A model generated the notes under the pieces. The model saw only the letters and a program-made list of their open reading frames with translations, did not search any database and was not told the origin of the DNA. A program made the position numbers and the translations under genes. This document shows, one piece after another, positions 53,691-60,860 of a stretch of DNA of 60,860 bases; position 1 is the stretch's first letter, and each line of letters opens with the position of its first letter. The DNA lies in assembly GCA_944326095.1 (NCBI GenBank), contig CALVCO010000004.1, positions 1 to 60,860 on the forward strand, read 5' to 3'. This DNA comes from an uncultured Erysipelotrichaceae bacterium (GTDB lineage: Bacteria; Bacillota_I; Bacilli_A; Erysipelotrichales; Erysipelotrichaceae).

Positions 53691-54407
53691 ATGGAAATAC
53701 ATGATTTAACCCAAGCACAACTAGCTAGTTATTTTGATCATACTTTGTTGAAGCCTTATGCGACGGATGATGATTTTAGAAAGCTGTGTCAAGAAGCGAA
53801 AGAAGCAGGCGCAGCCATGGTAGCTATCAATTCTGCAGATGTAAGTTTATGCAAGGCGTTATTAAAAGATTCAAATGTGCACGTAGGTGCAGCAATTTCT
53901 TTTCCTTTAGGACAAACTACGCTAGAGATCAAGCTTGCTGAAACGGCTAAAGCCATTGCTGATGGCGCTGATGAGATCGATTATGTCATCAATATTGCAA
54001 AAGCAAAGATGCATGATTGGTCTTACATTGAAACCGAGATGAAAGAAATTACCAAGTTGTGCCATGATCATAAGGTCATATGCAAGGTAATATTTGAAAA
54101 CTGCTATTTAACAAGCGATGAAATTAAACAATTAGCTGAGATTGCTAAGAAGATCAAACCAGATTTCATCAAGACCAGCACAGGTTTTGGAACAAGCCAA
54201 GCCAAGGTTGAAGATGTTAAACTGATGTAAGCAGTTGTTCAGGATGAGGTCAAGGTCAAAGCTGCTGGCGGTATTCGTGATTGGAAAACTTGCAAGCAGA
54301 TGCTGGAAGCTGGTGCAACGCGTATCGGGACCAGCAGTACCCTAAAGATCTTAGAGAATTTTAACAAAGCCACTATGGGAAGATGTCATGAAGAAGATAA
54401 TATATAA
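53691..54407 (+). pseudogene. deoC: Deoxyribose-phosphate aldolase, interrupted by an in-frame stop
   Basis: DeoC splits 2-deoxyribose-5-phosphate into glyceraldehyde-3-phosphate and acetaldehyde. The frame has YFDHTLLKPYATDDDF, DEIDYVINIAK, VICKVIFENCYLTSDE, and the Schiff-base lysine region FIKTSTGFGTSQAKVED. A TAA at 54228-54230 then interrupts it where the family has a basic residue after L-M. The same frame continues [20 protein letters not shown] and [12 protein letters not shown] to TAA at 54405. The catalytic lysine VKA lies after the stop. The ATG at 53691, 8 bases after AAAGGGG, is the likely start. Confidence 0.85.
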
Positions 54408-55563
54408 TGGAACTATTGTTGAAGATGGAAAGACCCAATATGATCAGGGATACATCGTTATTACTGATGATAAGATCACAGCAGTCGGTAAAGAAGATGG
54501 ATATAAGCAATATGTTGACAATAATGTGGAATTTATCGATGCCCATGGGCTTTATGTCCTGCCTGGCTTTATCGACATACATCTGCATGGTGCAAAGGGA
54601 AAAAATCTGATCGAAGCTACCCAAGAGGCAGTTGCCACGGTGGCTAAAAATATCGTAAAAGATGGCTGTACATCATTTATGGCAAGTTTAACGGTAGTTT
54701 CCTTGGCACAGATGCTAACGAACATCGATCGATATGCTAGTATGGAAGCAAATGAAGCTGGAGCAAACTTATTAGGAGTTCATGCTGAATGGCCATACAT
54801 CAGCAAAGAATATAAAGCTTTGATGGATGAGCGATATATCAAAGATCCTTCGATCGAAGAATTCACGAAAATGTTGGATCATGCCAAAGGGCGTCTGAAG
54901 ATCATGACGGTTGCTCCTGAATTAACGGATATGACAAAGTTCATTGCTTATGCTGTATCTAAAGATGTTGTTATCATGCTTGGCCATACAAATGCTACGG
55001 CTAAAGATGTATCAAATGCTGTTAAAGCGGGAACTTCAGGTTTTACGCATTTATATAATGCGATGAGCCAACATCTTCATCGTGAACCTGGCTGTGTGAC
55101 TGGAGCAATGATCGAAACAGATACTTTTGCTGAACTGATATGCGATGGTTTTCATGTTAATGAAGAAGTGGTTTTAGCTACGTATAAACAATTTGGAGCC
55201 AAACGTATCGTAATGATCACTGATGCCATGCTAGGAAAAGATATGCACGATGGAGAATATATTTTTAGTGGCTTTAAGAAGATGTGAAAAAGCAGGCAAA
55301 CATGTGCGTGTAAAAGCAACCGGAAGGATAGCGGGATCAGCATATGGAATGAAGATATGGTAAAAAGCATGCTGAATATCTGTCATTGCAGCATCAAGGA
55401 AATCGTGCAGATGGCTTGTATAAATCCTAGCATCGTTGCTAAGGTCGACAATCACAAAGGCAGCTTAGCGCCGGGCAATGATGCAGATATCATCCTAATG
55501 GATCATGAAGCAGATATCAAAAGAACATTCGTAAGAGGAAAACTAGCATATACCAAGCAATAA
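54388..55563 (+). pseudogene. nagA: N-acetylglucosamine-6-phosphate deacetylase, frameshifted
   Basis: NagA deacetylates GlcNAc-6-phosphate in amino-sugar recycling. The first part is sound: GLYVLPGFIDIHLHGAKGKN, VDH-type metal region LGVHAEWPYISKEY, HTNATAKDVSNAVKAG, and THLYNAMSQHLHREPG. After EYIFSGFKK (about 55280) the frame changes to CEKAGKHVRVKATGRIAGSA, and after about 55345 it returns to the first frame with NEDMVKSML, PSIVAKVDNHKGSLAPGNDA and so on. Thus two compensating frameshifts break it. It overlaps the end of deoC. glmS, 8 kb away, belongs to the same sugar pathway. Confidence 0.85.
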
Positions 55564-55577
55564 GAAGAGCATAATGA

Positions 55578-55605
55578 TTGCAACAGCCACAAGATATGAT
55601 AAAAT
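55578..55605 (+). promoter_or_regulatory. Promoter of dps
   Basis: TTGCAA (55578-55583) and TAAAAT (55600-55605) are 16 bases apart, with TG before the -10 box. The operator-like sequence follows 10 bases later. Confidence 0.55.
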
Positions 55606-55615
55606 ATAGCCATAA

Positions 55616-55631
55616 GTTAGCTAAGACTAAC
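55616..55631. promoter_or_regulatory. Putative metal or stress operator at dps
   Basis: GTTAGCTAAGACTAAC matches the nrdI copy at 15 of 16 bases and lies at the same place relative to the -10 box. It is directly before the ribosome binding site AGGAGG. Confidence 0.55.
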
Positions 55632-55644
55632 AGGAGGATTTGAA

Positions 55645-56076
55645 ATGAATGAATTATTGAATAATTATCTTGCAGATCTTGTGGTAGAGTATCATAAGTT
55701 ACAAAATTTTCACTGGTATGTTAAAGGAAAGAATTTCTTTACCATCCATGCCAAACTAGAAGAATTATATGATGGTATTAATAGCGCTATCGATGAAGTT
55801 GCGGAAAATATCTTGATCAATGATGGCAAGCCATTAGCTAGTATCCAAGAATTCTTAGCACATGCTAAGATCAAAGAAGCAAATACTGAATATATCGGAT
55901 ATAGAGCAATATTTGAAGCAGTATTAGCAGATTTTGAATATTTGTTGGTATCAGCAAAAACTATCAAAAAACAAGCTGATGCTGAAGAAAATTATGGTAT
56001 ATCATCATTGATGGATGATTACGTCCAGCAATTTGGTAAGAATATCTGGATGATCAAACAGATGTTTGCTGATTAA
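55645..56076 (+). CDS. dps: Dps family ferritin-like DNA-protection protein
   Basis: Dps forms a 12-subunit shell that stores iron and removes peroxide. The ferroxidase-site pattern is complete: QNFHWYVKGKNFFTIHAKLE (His23, His35) and a D-E pair at about residues 50-54 in YDGINSAIDEVAENIL. The length of 143 fits. AGGAGG precedes the ATG. A strong terminator follows. The shared operator suggests control together with nrdI by a metal or oxidant sensor. Confidence 0.93.
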   Translation: MNELLNNYLADLVVEYHKLQNFHWYVKGKNFFTIHAKLEELYDGINSAIDEVAENILINDGKPLASIQEFLAHAKIKEANTEYIGYRAIFEAVLADFEYLLVSAKTIKKQADAEENYGISSLMDDYVQQFGKNIWMIKQMFAD

Positions 56077-56097
56077 GTGCACTTGGTGCACTTTTTC
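56075..56097 (+). terminator. Terminator of dps
   Basis: AAGTGCAC pairs with GTGCACTT around TTG, followed by T; the stem overlaps the dps stop codon. Confidence 0.85.
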
Positions 56098-56121
56098 TTG
56101 TATTAGAAAACCACGTCATAG

Positions 56122-56603
56122 TGTAAAGCCCCAATAAAATCGGACATTTATAAATAACCACGCTACAGGTATGATCTTCTATACATCATAGGGGCCATAC
56201 CTTTTAATTTCTTTTGTGGTCTTTGATAATTATAGAAATAGATATAATCATCAACTTTCTTGATAAGATCATCAAAGGTTTTCGGTATATCATTATCAAG
56301 TTCTAAACATTCAGACTTAAGATGAGACAAGAAGTTTTCACAGCATGCATTATCATAGCAATTAGCTTTTCTTGAATGTGATATAGTAACTCCATAGCTA
56401 TCAAGATATTTAATATATATGATATTTGTATATTGAAAACCTTGATCGCTATGGATGATACATTCAAATGTTGGATTCCACACTTTATCATTGATGATCT
56501 CTTTTATATTGTTCATAACGATATTCATATCATTAATTTTAGATATTTTATATGCTAAAATAGAATTGTCATAAAGGTCTTTGATAACAGAAATATACAT
56601 ACG
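56122..56603 (-). mobile_element. Truncated IS3-family insertion sequence
   Basis: The fragment holds the C-terminal 145 residues of an IS3 OrfB transposase (56163-56600) and one possible element end, TGTAAAGCCCC at 56122. The integrase core shows IIHSDQGFQYTN and SRKANCYDNACCENFLSHLK with the second D and the E of the D-D-E triad. The final segment YFYNYQRPQKKLKGMAPMMY is typical. The first catalytic D, the helper OrfA and the other end are missing: homology stops at about 56602, where sequence of the recombinase gene begins. It cannot move by itself. Confidence 0.85.
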
Positions 56604-56604
56604 A

Positions 56605-56657
56605 CCTTACGTGTTTATATTGACAATATTATATTATGTTATAATAGTATCGTAAGG
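56605..56657. repeat. Inverted repeat around the recombinase promoter
   Basis: CCTTACG (56605-56611) and CGTAAGG (56651-56657) flank a promoter-like stretch with TTGACA (56620-56625) and TGTTATAAT (56637-56645). It may be a recombinase binding site or the edge of an element. Confidence 0.4.
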
Positions 56658-56667
56658 AATTTGATAT

Positions 56668-57243
56668 ATGAAAATAGGATATATAAGAGTAAGCACAATT
56701 GATCAGAATTTAGCCAGACAGGAAGAACTGATGGTTAAATTAGGTGTAGAAAAAATATTTGCTGATAAAATGAGTGGTAAAAACACCAAAAGAGAACAGT
56801 TTCAGGAAATGATGAAGTTTTTTAGAGAAGGGGACACTCTTTATGTTGAATCATTCTCCTGACTGTCAAGAAGTACTAAAGACTTGCTTGATACTGTTCA
56901 GCAGCTACAGGATAAAAAAGTCACGTTAATTAGTGATAAAGAAAAACTCGATACCAGTACCCCTCAAGGTAAATTCATGATGACTGTATTTGCAGCCATG
57001 AGTGAACTTGAAAGGGAAAGTATCTTAGAAAGACAAAGAGAAGGTATCGAGATAGCTAAGTCACAAGGGAAATATAAAGGTAGACCTACTAGAATAACTG
57101 ATAAATTTATATATTGTGCTAAGGCCTGGTCAGAAGGTAAGATACAATTAAAAGAAGCTATTGCTGAAAGTGGTGTATCAGAACCAACATTCTTTAGACA
57201 ATGCAAGAAGCTTGGTATTAAAAAAATCGAAAAGTATAAATGA
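56668..57243 (+). pseudogene. Small serine recombinase (resolvase/invertase), interrupted by TGA
   Basis: The N-terminal catalytic domain starts MKIGYIRVSTIDQNLARQEE with the active-site serine near residue 9. At 56860 a TGA follows YVESFS; the frame continues LSRSTKDLLDTVQQL, where the family has an arginine (R-L-S/A-R-S), so CGA probably became TGA. After it come GKFMMTVFAAMSELERE, and a C-terminal helix-turn-helix (AIAESGVSEPTFFRQCKKLG). The whole would be about 191 residues, as in Pin/Tn917-type enzymes. Without suppression it is inactive. Confidence 0.88.
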
Positions 57244-57379
57244 ACTAGTTATAAATATTGATATAAAGATAATAAAAACAACCTTGATATTGATGAATTT
57301 ATATAAAAAATTGTTAATAATATAACATAAAAATATGACGCATAATTTACAGATTCTTTAATAAGAAAAGAGGGAATTT

Positions 57380-58375
57380 ATGGAAAAGAAAAATTTATTT
57401 GATATGATTGCTGGTGCAGGAAGCAAGGCTAAGGACACGATTGGTAAAACAGTAGAGAAAACAATAAATGCAATAGATCAAAACGATGATGGCAAAATTG
57501 ATATGAATGATGTTAATTTTGTTGCCAATTTTGTAGGAGATAAGGTTAAAAAGGGTGCAGATGCAGTATTAGAAGGTGCTGACGAGAGCAAAAAAAGTAT
57601 TGTGTTAAGACTTTTACAACCTATTTTCCCGGATACATTAAACTATTCTGACTTCTCAATGTCTAAGTTTATCCATGTAACAGAAAGAGATAAAAGATAT
57701 ATAGATAATGAAGTATGTCAAGGTTCTATTGGATATTTTTCAGATAAAGGTGGTTTACGTATAGTTAATATATTTAAAGATTCATTAAGCATTTTTGGTT
57801 TGTCACTTTATCCAGATGATGATTATGAATTCTATTATGTAAATCCTACTGATAGAGATAATTATATTGCCTTAGATGAATACTTCTATTATATGAAAAC
57901 AGCACATGTTAATGAGTTACAAAGAGTAGCTCAAGACTTAGGAGCAAAACATTTTAAAGTAACATATAAAGAAGAAAGAATTGCTTTTTCAGAGTTAAAA
58001 GCAAACGGTAAAGCAAAAGTATCTAAAAATCAAGGCGCAGAAGTTTCTCATGATTCCTCAGAAAGAAAATTCTCAATGCTTGATGTTGCTGCAGAAATGA
58101 ATATGGCAGGACATGAACCTATAGAACCTAAACTAGTATATTTAGCAAAAGACGATAGTATTAAGAACTTGATACATATGAGAATGTCTGGCAAAGAAGA
58201 TTTCCATAATTATACAGTTTCTATAAAGTTGAGTAATTCGACCGGTATCAAAGAAAGCGATGCATTAAAGATTGATGCAGTACTCAAGGGTTTAAAAGTT
58301 GCTGGAAATGCCACAGTTTCAAATGAAGTCAAAAATGAATCCAGAAGATATCTAGAATACGAAATTGAATTCTAA
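57380..58375 (+). CDS. Unknown protein with an EF-hand-like loop
   Basis: No family is recognised for these 331 residues. The N-terminus is an amphipathic, alanine- and lysine-rich helix region. An EF-hand-like loop, DQNDDGKIDMND, is at residues 33-44, with acidic or polar residues at loop positions 1, 3, 5, 9 and 12 and glycine at 6. A mixed alpha/beta region follows (FIHVTERDKRYIDNEV, LSLYPDDDYEFYYV). The last 110 residues look like beta-strands (NYTVSIKLSNSTGIKES, RRYLEYEIEF). There is no signal peptide or membrane helix. AGAGGG precedes the ATG. It lies beside a broken recombinase gene. Confidence 0.7.
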   Translation: MEKKNLFDMIAGAGSKAKDTIGKTVEKTINAIDQNDDGKIDMNDVNFVANFVGDKVKKGADAVLEGADESKKSIVLRLLQPIFPDTLNYSDFSMSKFIHVTERDKRYIDNEVCQGSIGYFSDKGGLRIVNIFKDSLSIFGLSLYPDDDYEFYYVNPTDRDNYIALDEYFYYMKTAHVNELQRVAQDLGAKHFKVTYKEERIAFSELKANGKAKVSKNQGAEVSHDSSERKFSMLDVAAEMNMAGHEPIEPKLVYLAKDDSIKNLIHMRMSGKEDFHNYTVSIKLSNSTGIKESDALKIDAVLKGLKVAGNATVSNEVKNESRRYLEYEIEF

Positions 58376-58399
58376 GTGCAGTATTTAATATTATCAGCC

Positions 58400-58645
58400 A
58401 AATAAATTTAATAATCAAAAACACAAAAAATGGTTCGCATTACTTTGATTTCATAAATATGTACACTTAATCAGATACATATGTGATCGTTATAATGAAG
58501 GGTATTTAATTACATATAATCCAAAGACTTCGCATTGGTTAGATTTCTTAAATCTGTATACTTTTTTGATTAAAATGATAAACAATAAACCTATTAATTT
58601 TATAAGCATTCAGTATGATAACAATGGCTTAATAGGGTGATGAGC
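58400..58645 (+). repeat. Two decayed copies of a coding repeat
   Basis: TTCGCATT at 58434 and 58529 begins two copies of a roughly 35-base unit that agree at 29 positions. Translated, they give SHYFDFINMYT and SHWLDFLNLYT, in different frames. The second extends as a frame with GYLITYNPKT before and FLIKMINNKPINFISIQYDN after. No start or ribosome site is seen. This is probably a broken repeat-containing gene. The rest of 58376-58846 holds nothing I recognise. Confidence 0.5.
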
Positions 58646-58846
58646 CAATATAAAGAGAAAGACACTTACTGTTGTAAATGTCTGTTTTATTATTCGTGAT
58701 CAATGTTAGTAATGGAATAATAATCCTCATACCTAAGCTAACAATCTGATCATCTTATTATATGAGTAATCAATATTAACACAAAAATTTGTATATGCTA
58801 TATATGCTAAAAATATAAATAAATTATTTATGTTTTATAGATAATA

Positions 58847-58900
58847 CGAAAATAACGCATAAGATACATTATGCGAACAAGACTATTTTCGCATTTTTTT
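58847..58900. terminator. Nested two-way terminator hairpin
   Basis: CGAAAATA (58847-58854) pairs with TATTTTCG (58884-58891). Within it CGCATAA (58856-58862) pairs with TTATGCG (58869-58875). A T-run follows on the plus strand. It lies past the 3' side of the small minus-strand gene. Confidence 0.6.
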
Positions 58901-59016
58901 CTTGTGCTTCTTGCAATTGATTATATGTTTCCATGTACAACAATTCGTGCTGTAATAATTGATTCATAAATTTTACATCAAAATTATTTTCTCTAATATA
59001 TTTTTTAATTGACAAA

Positions 59017-59271
59017 TTATCTATATAAAATAATATTTAACTTTGATTTATTTGAAACAGAAAAATAGAAATAATTTACGTAATTAAATAATTCTTTACA
59101 AAGATTTTCATCTTGATCATACACAAAATAATAAATATAGTTTTTTATTATCAAACTATTTACTATAAAATATATATTTTTTTCACTTTTTTTGATACCA
59201 TCATTATCATATTCGATTAATTTATACATACTATGATGTCCGTTATTTAATTCATCAACGATATTTTTCAT
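59017..59271 (-). CDS. Small protein of unknown function
   Basis: The 84-residue protein begins MKNIVDELNNGHHSMYKLIE and has an excellent ribosome binding site (AAAGGAGGT) 8 bases before the ATG, which supports real expression. It is rich in aromatic, isoleucine and asparagine residues and looks beta-rich (NIYFIVNSLIIKNYIYYFVY), without a membrane helix of normal polarity. No family is recognised. It is a lone gene between the EF-hand-like protein and the surface protein. Confidence 0.6.
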   Translation of the reverse strand: MKNIVDELNNGHHSMYKLIEYDNDGIKKSEKNIYFIVNSLIIKNYIYYFVYDQDENLCKELFNYVNYFYFSVSNKSKLNIILYR

Positions 59272-59356
59272 ATGAATTACCTCCTTTAATTCATCTTGAT
59301 TTTCTCATTGATAATTAAATATTTCCAATTTAAAGTGCAAGTTACGAAAAGAACAT

Positions 59357-59404
59357 AAAAAAAAGAAACATCAATTCATTTGAACATGTGATGTTTCTTT
59401 CTTT
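59357..59404 (-). terminator. Terminator of the surface-protein gene
   Basis: AAGAAACATCA (59363-59373) pairs with TGATGTTTCTT (59389-59399). On the minus strand the hairpin is followed by a T-run, and it lies about 80 bases past the gene's stop. Confidence 0.75.
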
Positions 59405-59482
59405 AATATATATTTAAATTTATACCCTATCTTAAATACAAGATACAACAAATTTATCTAATAAATAAGAGAACTTGTTTGA

Positions 59483-60860
59483 TTATTCATCATCTTCAGT
59501 ATTATTCTTGATTACTAAATATGCAACAATACCTACAATTACAACTCCAATACCTCCAAGAATCCACCAAATAAAGCCAAAGCTATTCTCTTTTTCTACT
59601 TTGACATCACTATCTGGTGTACTGCTTGCTTGTGTGGTTGGTTTTGGTGTTGTTGTTTTTTCAGGTTCAACACTTTGTTCTGGCTCTTCTGTTTCGACTG
59701 GATCCAAAGTAGTTTCCGTCGTGTTTTCTGGTTTTAATGTCGTTTGTGGTGAAGTTGTTGGTTTTGGTTTTACTACACAATCTGGTGCATCATAGATCAA
59801 ATTGCCCCAACGGTCAAACACATCACCACATTCATTACGCGTAAATGGTCCTCCATCGTCATAAGGTTGATCATTACCTTGTGATGTATTACATGATAAT
59901 GCTGGAATCTCTATATCCTTAGTAGCTGTATATTCTTTACCACCAAAGGTAACTTTTGCTGTATATGTCCTAATTCCTTTAGCATCACATGTAGCATCCT
60001 TGGTTATCTTAGAAGACATAATTCCAGATAAACTTTGTGTATCATCACCTTTTTCACACTTGAATATAGCTTTTGCCGTATTATCATTCGCCCATTCCCA
60101 TGTTGGTTCACCATAGCTGTGAACATGTTTTACTTTGATTGTTAATTCCTTACTTACACTACCTGCATCATTGCTTGCAGTTACAGTAAATAAATAATCA
60201 CCTGAAGCTGTGGGTGTACCAGTAATTGTTCCTTTTTCTGATAAAGTTAGACCTTCTGGAAGAGAACCTGTTACACCCCAGTTGATTGGATCAGAACCAG
60301 TAGCTGTAAGAGAAGCAGAGTATTTTTCATTTACTTTTCCTTCAGGTAAAGATTCGGTTGTGATAGATGGAGCATAAATGACCTTTCCATTAACTTCACC
60401 TGTCAAAGCACCACCATTCTCAACAATGATAGTACCACTATTAGTTAAATTATTATTACTTTGAAGAGAAGATCCATTTGGAACTCTCAAGGTTTCATCC
60501 TGGTTAATCGTAATACTTTCATTCAAGGTCACATTGCCGTAGACGGTGCCGCTCTTGTCGTCAAAGACAATGCCGCTGCTATTATTACCCGTTGGTGTCG
60601 GCGTAGGAAGCGTTTCCGAAGTTCTTGATGCACTGATCCCGCCATTTCTGGCGTCCACAATGGCATGATCGGTGATGGTCAGGCTGGTGGTGGCACCGGT
60701 GGCTTGAGACGATCCCACATAAAACCATATCCCATTACTGCTTCCGGTGCCGCTGGCGGTCAGGTTGCCGCCGTCGACGGCAATAGAGATATTCGGGGAG
60801 TTGGTAGCGTACATGCTGGACATCACATAGACGCCGGCGGCATAATTGCCATTGGTGCTG
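59483..60860 (-). CDS. Large membrane-anchored surface protein, C-terminal part (start outside window)
   Basis: The frame is open to the window edge. The visible 458 residues start with beta-helix-like repeats (SPNISIAVDGGNLTASGTG; GTIIVENGGALTGEVNGK). A putative Ig/cadherin-like domain follows (SLPEGLTLSEKGTITGTPTA; YLFTVTASNDAG). Next comes a strand-rich module with ATCDAKGIRTYTAKVTFGG and a cysteine-containing segment, then a Thr/Pro/Glu-rich stalk and one membrane helix with a short acidic tail, NNTEDDE. There is no LPxTG motif; anchoring is by the C-terminal helix. It is probably an adhesin or a wall-stalk protein. Base composition jumps near 60.5 kb. Confidence 0.8.
   Translation of the reverse strand, partial: STNGNYAAGVYVMSSMYATNSPNISIAVDGGNLTASGTGSSNGIWFYVGSSQATGATTSLTITDHAIVDARNGGISASRTSETLPTPTPTGNNSSGIVFDDKSGTVYGNVTLNESITINQDETLRVPNGSSLQSNNNLTNSGTIIVENGGALTGEVNGKVIYAPSITTESLPEGKVNEKYSASLTATGSDPINWGVTGSLPEGLTLSEKGTITGTPTASGDYLFTVTASNDAGSVSKELTIKVKHVHSYGEPTWEWANDNTAKAIFKCEKGDDTQSLSGIMSSKITKDATCDAKGIRTYTAKVTFGGKEYTATKDIEIPALSCNTSQGNDQPYDDGGPFTRNECGDVFDRWGNLIYDAPDCVVKPKPTTSPQTTLKPENTTETTLDPVETEEPEQSVEPEKTTTPKPTTQASSTPDSDVKVEKENSFGFIWWILGGIGVVIVGIVAYLVIKNNTEDDE

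Noticed and set aside
56860-56862. TGA in the recombinase read as a sense codon (alternative code or recoding)
   Set aside because: TGA is a normal stop elsewhere, for example at the end of mnmA and of this recombinase itself, and the conserved residue at this site is Arg, a simple CGA-to-TGA change.
59475-59795. Plus-strand frame rich in Ser, Val and Phe
   Set aside because: It is the antisense of the Thr/Pro/Glu stalk of the surface-protein gene; low-complexity codons create it.
1-60860. CRISPR array or other regularly spaced repeats
   Set aside because: No repeated unit with regular spacers was found; only the two-copy decayed repeat at 58.4-58.6 kb.

Overview
The window is chromosomal DNA from a very AT-rich, low-GC Gram-positive bacterium, most likely a gut Erysipelotrichia-like Firmicute. 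Support comes from Spx, a ComK-like regulator, IreB, MltG, an Asp23-family protein, three T-box leaders, a glmS ribozyme, an infC-rpmI-rplT operon and a FemAB-type cross-bridge enzyme. I cannot name the species. No rRNA, CRISPR array or prophage was seen.

Layout. 1-6.8 kb: a partial TtcA-like gene, then truB-ribF, an rRNA methyltransferase, a RelA/SpoT-domain protein, an Asp23-like protein and infC-rpmI-rplT behind a structured leader; IF3 appears to start at ATT. A tRNA-Glu(CUC) gene faces the gltX-femAB pair across a two-way terminator. 9.6-14.6 kb: rdgB, a DUF1461 protein, trmL, a RidA protein with a cysteine-rich tail, a ComK-like gene, rmuC and a YitT protein. 14.6-15.1 kb: a decayed ISL3 transposase. 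15.2-27.7 kb: trpS (T-box), spx, mnmA, a CPBP protease, recD2, alaS (T-box), a 5-formyl-THF cyclo-ligase with a premature stop, then ireB-ruvX-DUF1292-mltG-udk-greA in the usual Firmicute order.

27.8-32.5 kb is an insert of three overlapping genes: an ICMT/PEMT-like membrane methyltransferase, a GH3-family acyl-adenylating enzyme, and a multi-TM GAF/degenerate-GGDEF/HD-GYP protein. This is the best candidate for an undescribed system: a small carboxylic acid may be activated and conjugated or methylated, and sensed by a cyclic-dinucleotide phosphodiesterase. 32.5-46 kb returns to AT-rich core genes: comEA-comEC-holA, L-serine dehydratase, a U32 peptidase-like protein, smc-ftsY-ylxM, ackA, a DHH phosphoesterase and hup.

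From about 46.1 kb the composition changes (more GC, many GATC sites), with a mixture of working and broken genes: a nitroreductase remnant, glmS with its ribozyme, iadA, DUF3793-nrdI, a C39 peptidase remnant, brnQ (T-box, probably Ile), an XRE/DUF3169 pair with palindromic operators, deoC with an internal stop, frameshifted nagA, dps, a truncated IS3 element and a serine recombinase with an internal stop. dps and nrdI share a near-identical operator-like sequence at the same distance from their -10 boxes. The last 3.5 kb holds an unknown protein with an EF-hand-like loop, decayed repeats, a small orphan gene and the C-terminal part of a large surface protein whose composition changes abruptly near 60.5 kb.

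The genes serve translation and tRNA modification, wall synthesis, DNA uptake and repair, amino-acid and amino-sugar use, and stress responses.
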